A DNA stretch of 64,000 nt from Tipula vernalis (lineage: Eukaryota; Arthropoda; Insecta; Diptera; Tipulidae): positions 133,538,701 through 133,602,700 of the forward strand of contig OY282558.1 of the NCBI GenBank assembly GCA_958295665.1, written 5' to 3'. Of the stretch, positions 58,458 to 64,000 are shown piece after piece. Numbering within the stretch: the first letter of the stretch is position 1; every line of letters begins with the position of its first letter. Made by a program: the position numbers and the translations under genes. Below the pieces are notes generated by a model that ran no database searches, was not told where the DNA came from, and saw only the letters and a program-made list of their open reading frames with translations.

Positions 58458-59586
58458 CTACACTATAGCCAACAATTTTTTCCGTGTCACGCAGTAATTA
58501 CGCTCCGGTTTCGATAATGTTTTGGAGTAGAACGCAATAACTTGTTCTTGGCCATTGGTTTCCTGTGATAATACACCTCCTATACCGTCATTACTTGCAT
58601 CGGCGTCCAAAATAAATTTCACGTTGGGTATACGGTACGCGAGAATTGGCGCGACACATAACCGTCTCCTTAGTTCCATGAATGCTTCCTCTTGGTCATC
58701 CTTCCATTCGAATGCCTTGTTCTTCCTGGTCGACTCATGTAAGCTCTTGGCAATGTTGGCGAATTCTGACAGGAAGCGTCTATAATAGGTGCACAATCCT
58801 AAAAAGCTTCGTAATTCGTGTAAATGTTTAGGTCTTGGCCAATCCTTTACCGCTGCGATCTTTTCTTCGTCGGTGTGAATTCCATTAGTCGTTACTAGAT
58901 GACCCAAATATTTTACTTCAGTTTTAAACAGCTTACACTTCTTTTGGGCTTAACTTCAATCCGACGGCCTGTATCCGATCTAAAACTTCCGCCAAGTTCC
59001 TTAGATGCTCGTCGAAATCCTTCCCCATGACGATGATGTCGTCCAGATATATTAGGCAATTCTTCCAATGTAATCCCTTTAACTCGCACTCCATTAATCG
59101 GTCAAAAGTCGCAGGGGCATTACATAATCCGAACGGCATAACATTAAATTACCAAAGTCCGTTACCCACACTGAAAGCCGTTTTCTCGCGATCTTCCTCA
59201 TGGACTTCCACCTGCCAATAGCCGCTTTGTAAATCTAATGTCGAAAATATTCGAGCACCCGATAATGTGTCTAATGTATCGTCGATCCTTGGCAATGGGT
59301 AGCTATCTTTTTTAGTTACAGCATTGAGTTTTTGGTAATCAACGCAGAATCTCATGCTACCGTCCTTCTTCTCGACCAATACTACCGGTGAGCTCCATGG
59401 GCTGTTAAATGGTTCGATTACTCTTGCCGTCTGCATTTCTATTACCATCTTGTCGACTTCTTGTTGTTTTGCCAATAGTAAACTCCTGGGTGGCTGACGA
59501 ATTGGCATCTCTGTTCCCGTTTCAATTCGGTGCTTTACTGTTGAGGTCCTTCCGTTACTATCCGACGTGCTACAGAATATGAACAT
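58458..59586 (-). pseudogene. Gypsy reverse transcriptase and RNase H
   Basis: 59586-59149: RT fingers with PFNSPWSSPVVLVEKKDGSM, RFCVDYQKLNAVTKKDSYPL and IFSTLDLQSGYWQ. 59139-58933: MPFGLCNAPATFDRLME and the catalytic box YLDDIIV. 58907-58458: GHLVTTNGI, HELRSFLGLCTYYRRF and the RNase H start FILDADASNDGIGGVLSQ. The pieces are separated by a few stops or frameshifts only, so this copy is much younger than the BEL copies. Confidence 0.9.
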
Positions 59587-59625
59587 GTACCGTTTGAGTA
59601 TTTCACGTGCAGAATTTTTCTGTGC

Positions 59626-60420
59626 CTAGGTAAGATCTTCGGTCCATTTCTGAATAAGTTGTACTACCATTTCTTGCTGGCCTTGTATGTCGGCTTTTTC
59701 AATCGGGCTTTTCTGTTCACACTTTACTATAGTTGAAACCTCGTTACATTTGCCGATTATTGTCCCTTTCTTGATGGTTTTCGTCTTATTCGAGAGATTT
59801 AGAGTCCTAATTGGTACTCTATGGTCATTATCTGGTTTAACTAGGGCTTTTCCGATTATAATTTCCTTGGCTCCGTTCTCTTTTTCGTTGGCTTCCACAA
59901 CCCGCAACCTGGGTGACCCAGAACCTCCCTCCAATCTTCCCCATACGATCGTCTCTGAGTTCGGTGGCAGCTTCTCCCGATGATCAATAATAATTCGCCT
60001 GGTAGTTGTTCGGGCACTGCTATATTGAAGTGGCAACTCGATGTTATCGTAAATTGAAACCCCTCGTCCAACATCCACCATGAAGCCATTTGCCCTCATG
60101 AAATCCATTCCCATAATGACTTCATCCACAATATCAGCAATCAGCCCTTCATGTTGGAAACTAGTTCTCCCGATCTTTATTTTCACGACCTTTTGCCTTT
60201 TATTATTGAACTATCTCCAGTTGCTGTTTGTAACTACAATCCATTAGCTGGTTGTACACCTCCATCGATCAGATCTTTACGGACAATCGTGTGATTTGCT
60301 CCCATATCCAGGGTGATGATGCAGTCCGTGCCATCAATGTCGTCTTTGATTGTTAAGCTGTCACCGCCTCTTGCTACATTCAAAACGCGGATGGAGGTTA
60401 TGTCAGCTTCTGCCCCTTTA
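59626..60420 (-). pseudogene. Gypsy protease
   Basis: The protease turn at 60350-60270 reads IITLDMGANHTIVRKDLI; the expected D-T/S-G is D-M-G, an active-site change. After a stop at about 60240 the frame 60186-59626 holds the flap and end (DIVDEVIMGMDFMRANGF). The remainder is the spacer leading into RT. Confidence 0.75.
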
Positions 60421-60449
60421 AGCTGACTCGTTCAAGTTTAACGAATATG

Positions 60450-61560
60450 TCGTCATTTGGCCCTCTTGCTTGGCCACTGTCTGTGCTCCGCTTGGTCGTC
60501 GCTGTACTAATCGCTCGATTGCCGATGAAAATTCCTGAAGTGATTCTCCTCCCTTTTGGTAGCGGCTTTTCAATTTTATTCGATAGATTTCCCGCTTATG
60601 GTCACTGCCATACTTCTATCCAGTTCCTTCATAATTTCGAGATAGCTGCTGCGCTCTTATTCCGGGATGGTTTGTAAAGCCTCTGCTGCTTCGCCTTTGA
60701 GGGCCACTATTAATGCCGCTACTCGATGTTCGTCGTTCCAATGATTTTGATTGGCTGCCGTCTCAAATTGAAATTTGAAAATAACGAAAGATGTTGTTCC
60801 GTCGAATGTTGGTGGCTTTAACTTGATTGATTGGACGGTTTGTACCACTTGTGTTGTTGTTTTACTTGCCTTGATATCAGTTAGCTCTTTCTTGAGGTGT
60901 TGAAACTCTGTTTGAAATTCAGCTTGTAATTTATGTTCCATCTGTTCAACCTCCGTTTTGCCAATTTGAACTTCCGTTTCTAATTTTTGTTCAACCTGTT
61001 GCATCTCCCTCTTAAAATTCGTTTGCAGTTTCTCTATTTCGCCTTGTACATTTGTAGCCAATTCCAGAAATTTCTCGTCCATTCTCTGTTGGCCTTCGGC
61101 AATTTCCCCCCATCTGACGCTCTATAATTTGGATTGGTTCTATTTTCTCTATTTGTTATTTCGTTGCTTGGTTTGACTGATTTTGTTGTTTCAACTGTCG
61201 TTTTATTTCTTCGTTAGACTGGTTTTTAGTCTCCAACTGCCGCACATTTTGTTGTTCCATTTCATTTTTAATTTCTTGGTTAGACTGATTTTGTTGCTCC
61301 ATCTGTCGTTCATTTTGTTGTCTCATTACACTGATTTGTCCCGTCATCTGGTTCATAGCAGCGATTAACTGCGACAAATCGAAAATTCCATTATTATATC
61401 CTTCTTTCTGCTCTACGGTTGCCGCATCCGTTACTTTCTTTCCTAAATGGCGTTACGTAGTCGTGCTTGTAAAGCTGTTTTACTACCATCAGTAGCCAAA
61501 CCCCGTTTCTCAAGTTCCCTCTTTAATTCTAGAACTTTTAATTCGTTGAGAATCATTTTC
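60450..61560 (-). pseudogene. Gypsy gag
   Basis: 61377-61156 encodes a glutamine/asparagine-rich repeated segment (QQNQSNQEIKNEMEQQN) and 61082-60657 a coiled-coil part followed by IKLKPPTFDGTTSFVIFKFQ and RVAALIVALKGEAAEALQTI, the gag-core pattern of insect gypsy elements. Sequence at 60650-60450 continues in broken frames. No zinc knuckle recognised. Confidence 0.75.
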
Positions 61561-61598
61561 TTTATCTTATCATTCACAATCCGACCGCTGTCACCAAT

Positions 61599-62400
61599 TG
61601 TTACGTTTTTGCTTTGTCACTGAAGGTTCGTATCACTGGATTGTGAATAATACAAAATCAATTTAATTTATCACCAACGAATTTATTTATTTCTCAAAAT
61701 GTATTACAACACAGTTTATCAATCAAAATTCACAAAATCACTTTATATAAATTATTCTCAAATTTTACTGATCACTTTTACTTTTTATTTCGAACAAAAA
61801 CACTTTTTAAATCACTTTTTAATTCCTTTTTAATCTTTATACAATCGCTTACCAAATATTACTAATCCAATTCGACTGTTTATTTAGAAACTAGTGCGCC
61901 TACCGTGGGTCGGAGCTAGTCCACTAATTCTAAATAAATAGTTTAATTGAATGAGAAGCGATATGTTTACTGATTTTATAACTTCTGTCTTTATTATTAA
62001 ACATTTCCAGTTTATATATTATAATTTACTTCACTAAATGGAACGGAAGTATCAGATTTAACGTTATATACGTTTAATTTATATGGTTAATTACAAAATA
62101 TAAGTATGTGCTGTATCGGCACATTTATATGTTTGTGTTTTACTCAACAAACAAAATTTAAGTAAATGCTATTTCAGCTTTTTGTCGCAATCGTTTCCTG
62201 TTACCAGCTGAATTGGAAACATCGACTTCGTTTGCCTTTTTGTATACACAAACCAAACTTCTAGAAAGCTCATGATTTTTCTAGTTAGAATAGTGTAGAA
62301 CAATTTTATCATGGAAAATTTCATTTTAGTACAGCTAAACATTGAGCTATTCATTTAACTTCTTCTATTACACACTAGGTGTCACCGTCATAATATAACA
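61599..62400 (-). repeat. 5' LTR of the gypsy element, 802 bp
   Basis: On the minus strand it begins TGTTATATTATGACGG and ends AAAACGTAACA, so the ends are TGTTA..TAACA, and gag leader sequence (ATTGGTGACAGCGGTCGG) follows. It aligns in inverted orientation with 62444-62900, which confirms both ends. Confidence 0.85.
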
Positions 62401-62443
62401 CTTTTGTATGGTTTGAATATAAGCTAAATAAAAAACAGCACAA

Positions 62444-62900
62444 TGTGACGTGACACCTAACGTGTAATAGAATATGTTAAATTAATAGCTCAATATTTAA
62501 CTGTACTAAAATGGAATTTTCCATGATAAAATTGTTCTAAATGTTTCTACGCTATTCTAACTAGAAAAATCATGAGCTTTCTAGAAGTTTGGTTTGTGTT
62601 TATAAAAAGGCGAACGAAGTCGAATTGGATTAGTAGTATTTGGAAAACGACAGTGTGAAGATTAAAAAGTCAAAATTCACAAAGTGATTTAAAAAGTGTT
62701 GTAGTGCGAAATAAAAATTATAAGTGATAAGCAAAATTTGAGAATAATTTATATAAAGTGATTTTGTGAATTTTGATTGATAAACTGTGTTGTAATAAAT
62801 TTTGAGAAATAAATAAATTCGTTGGAGATAAATTAAATTGATTTTGTATTATTCACAATCCAGTGATACGAACCTTCAGTGACAAAGCAAAAACGTAACA
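62444..62900 (+). repeat. Opposing gypsy LTR (solo, internally deleted), 457 bp
   Basis: Begins TGTGACGTGACACC and ends AAAACGTAACA; it is the same LTR family as 61599-62400 in opposite orientation. It lacks about 345 bp of the longer copy; the gap falls between two GTCGA copies present in the longer LTR, pointing to deletion between short repeats. No element body follows it, so it is a solo or truncated LTR. A 43-bp spacer separates the two LTRs. Confidence 0.85.
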
Positions 62901-63877
62901 AAACATTTGTAAAATTTTAAAAACTTAACAAATACTAGAAACAAATAAAAAATCAAAAGATTGTGAACTATACATAACTGAGAATTTAACTTAACATAAT
63001 AATTAAACATCGTAGAAACCTTAAGCGTTGAAAGAGCTGCAATCATCACGAAAAAATAGATTCAAATGGCTGATGTCATTGAGCGAACGTATGTAGAACA
63101 TTTTACTGTTCAAATCATCTGATTGCTTTAGTAAAATGACGTTGTCCTTGACCCATAAAAACTTGAAATTCATTTTTTATTTAGCAATTTCGAGGCAGTA
63201 TAGAGTTTAGTTTGTAATATGGTGAGATGATGCATAATCAAAATTTCCTGATCCGAAAAGCCATTCGGCAGAGCTGAGTTGTACGTTCAGTTGATTTGTT
63301 TAAACGAAATTTTCTTAACGTAACTTCTTTTACATGAATATTTTTAAATTTCCCAACGATCATTGTCCTCTGCTCCTTATTTCTGGTTGGAATGGCCCGT
63401 TTAATATACCGAATTTTGATTATATCATCTTCAGTAATAACCATATCAATGTGCTTGAGTAAACAACCAATTGAAGTAGTTTTAACAAAATCTAATTCTT
63501 TGGTTATGTCAACGCGAACGGTCGGTCAGCAAAATTTCATGAATATATACTAAGCCGATTAAATGCTAAAACTTTCAATGTCCCTTAAAAATTAGACCAC
63601 GATTAATGGGTAATTTGCTAAGCCTTTAGCTTAAGCCTTTTATGAGGGTCTTAGCGATCGAGGTCTATTTATGACAATACATTTTAATTATTAATTATTT
63701 GTTTGTACAAAGCAAATCAATAAAAGTCCCTTAAGCAAATATCATTGATTAAATGTCTGATGTACTCGTACATAGCTTGAAAAGATATCATCAAACAATT
63801 TTTTATCTTTTTTTTTTAAATAATCTTATTAATTTTTCTTTCATTCATCTTTCATTTTTTTCTTCTCATTTTTACAG
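62901..63877. other. Intron end before the third visible Sur exon
   Basis: AT-rich, with no element recognised. A minus-strand frame at 63238-63444 (basic, 68 codons) has no motif I know. The stretch closes with a long pyrimidine tract and TTTTTACAG at 63869-63877. Confidence 0.55.
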
Positions 63878-64000
63878 AAATACACAGATAAGAGATTAAA
63901 AAAATTAAGTGAAATTCTATTGGGAATTAAAATAATTAAATTAAATGCATGGGAAAAAGTATTTAAAGAGAAGATTTTTGATATTCGTAAAATGGAATTA
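63878..64000 (+). CDS. Sur: ABCC-type transporter exon (Sur-like), TMD1 part 3 (cut by window end)
   Basis: Starts in phase 0 after TTTTTACAG and stays open to the window end (41 codons): KYTDKRLKKLSEILLGIKII, KLNAWEKVFKEKIFDIRKME. The pattern D-R-L-K--E-L-GIK--KL-AWE is the long cytoplasmic coupling segment of ABCC TMD1 (present in SUR and MRP proteins). It joins in frame with SSNGKLAS of the exon at 46889-47026. Nucleotide-binding domains should follow beyond the window. Confidence 0.85.

Larger units (their letters stand above)
57352..62400 (-). mobile_element. Ty3/gypsy LTR retrotransposon, 3'-truncated
   Basis: Minus-strand order: LTR (62400-61599), gag (about 61560-60450), protease (60420-59626), RT (59586-58933), RNase H (58907-58458), integrase (58181-57352). 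Protease-RT-RNase H-integrase order defines Ty3/gypsy. No env-like gene is visible. Integrase stops near 57352 and no second LTR follows, so the 3' end is lost. Confidence 0.85.
47027..63877 (+). other. Sur-like gene intron, 16.85 kb, transposon-filled
   Basis: Runs from donor GTAAGT (47027) to acceptor TTTTTACAG (63869-63877). Both flanking exons are in phase 0 and the protein reads through without a gap, so nothing coding seems to be missing in between. The content is three LINE relics, a gypsy element, an opposing LTR and several kilobases of cryptic repeats, described separately. 47027-47700 is plain AT-rich DNA. Confidence 0.75.

Noticed and set aside
62444..62900. A 4-5 bp target duplication around the opposing gypsy LTR
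   Set aside because: The flanks (..GCACAA and AAACATT..) do not match well enough to claim one.
63238..63444. 68-codon basic minus-strand frame
   Set aside because: No recognisable motif or context; a frame of this length is expected by chance.
45724..63999. A complete short ABC transporter gene within the window
   Set aside because: No start codon region, nucleotide-binding domain or stop is present; only three internal exons are visible.
1..64000. tRNA, rRNA or other structured RNA genes
   Set aside because: No box B-like GGTTCGANTCC segment in a cloverleaf context or rRNA core motif was noticed by eye; a covariance-model scan was not possible.

Overview
The window is AT-rich, intron-bearing eukaryotic DNA with a dense transposon load. 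The GT..AG introns, the repertoire of BEL/Pao, gypsy, jockey/LOA-type LINE and mariner elements, and the one host gene all suggest a higher dipteran fly. A calyptrate such as a blow fly or muscid is plausible, but that is inference. The host gene lies on the + strand. Three exons (45724-46398, 46889-47026, 63878-64000) encode part of the first transmembrane domain of an ABCC-type ABC transporter that looks like a sulfonylurea receptor (Sur). All three are joined in phase 0. The second visible intron is 16.85 kb, and the 45.7 kb upstream shows no exon and is probably intron as well. Almost everything else is transposon sequence.

Layout: 1-3547, BEL/Pao copy 1 (minus). 3680-4260, an AT-rich degenerate tandem array. 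5753-6025, the tail of a LINE (minus). 6405-6597, a dispersed CTGACAGACTG-type repeat that abuts BEL/Pao copy 2 (6598-10060, minus, with one LTR and a primer-binding site). 10208-11683, a decayed transposase-like gene of unnamed type. 13176-14512, a dead but structurally complete mariner. 16810-25627, an 8.8 kb EnSpm/CACTA-like transposon with matching ends, a TA duplication, a six-exon accessory gene and a transposase gene. 25850-29800, BEL/Pao copy 3 (minus). 30840-34400, a cryptic repeat tract. 35697-37235, a pogo-like transposase relic. 37367-37478, a 51-nt-arm hairpin. 38781-39458, a 5'-truncated LOA-like LINE with target duplication. 39460-44571, BEL/Pao copy 4 (plus). 44720-45005, a second, inverted copy of the dispersed repeat.

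The last intron (47027-63877) holds an AACTCAACCC-type cryptic array split by a LINE (48010-50080), relics of two minus-strand LINEs, a tract rich in TAGGTCTC phrases, and a 3'-truncated gypsy element (57352-62400, minus). The gypsy LTR faces a shorter LTR of the same family in the opposite orientation (62444-62900), forming a long palindrome.

The most remarkable structure is a four-level nest. A 2745-bp foldback-like element (20161-22905; long inverted arms starting GGAATG, outer ends made of GGGCCGAAT minisatellite, 8-bp target duplication GTTGGACG) sits inside the 3' end of the CACTA transposase gene. The original reading frame resumes on its far side for 35 residues and a stop. The foldback core in turn holds a 215-bp hairpin MITE flanked by TA, and that MITE itself looks like two facing half-size units. 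None of the LTR elements or LINEs looks autonomous. The only long intact transposon frame is the CACTA transposase, now with a foreign stop codon.
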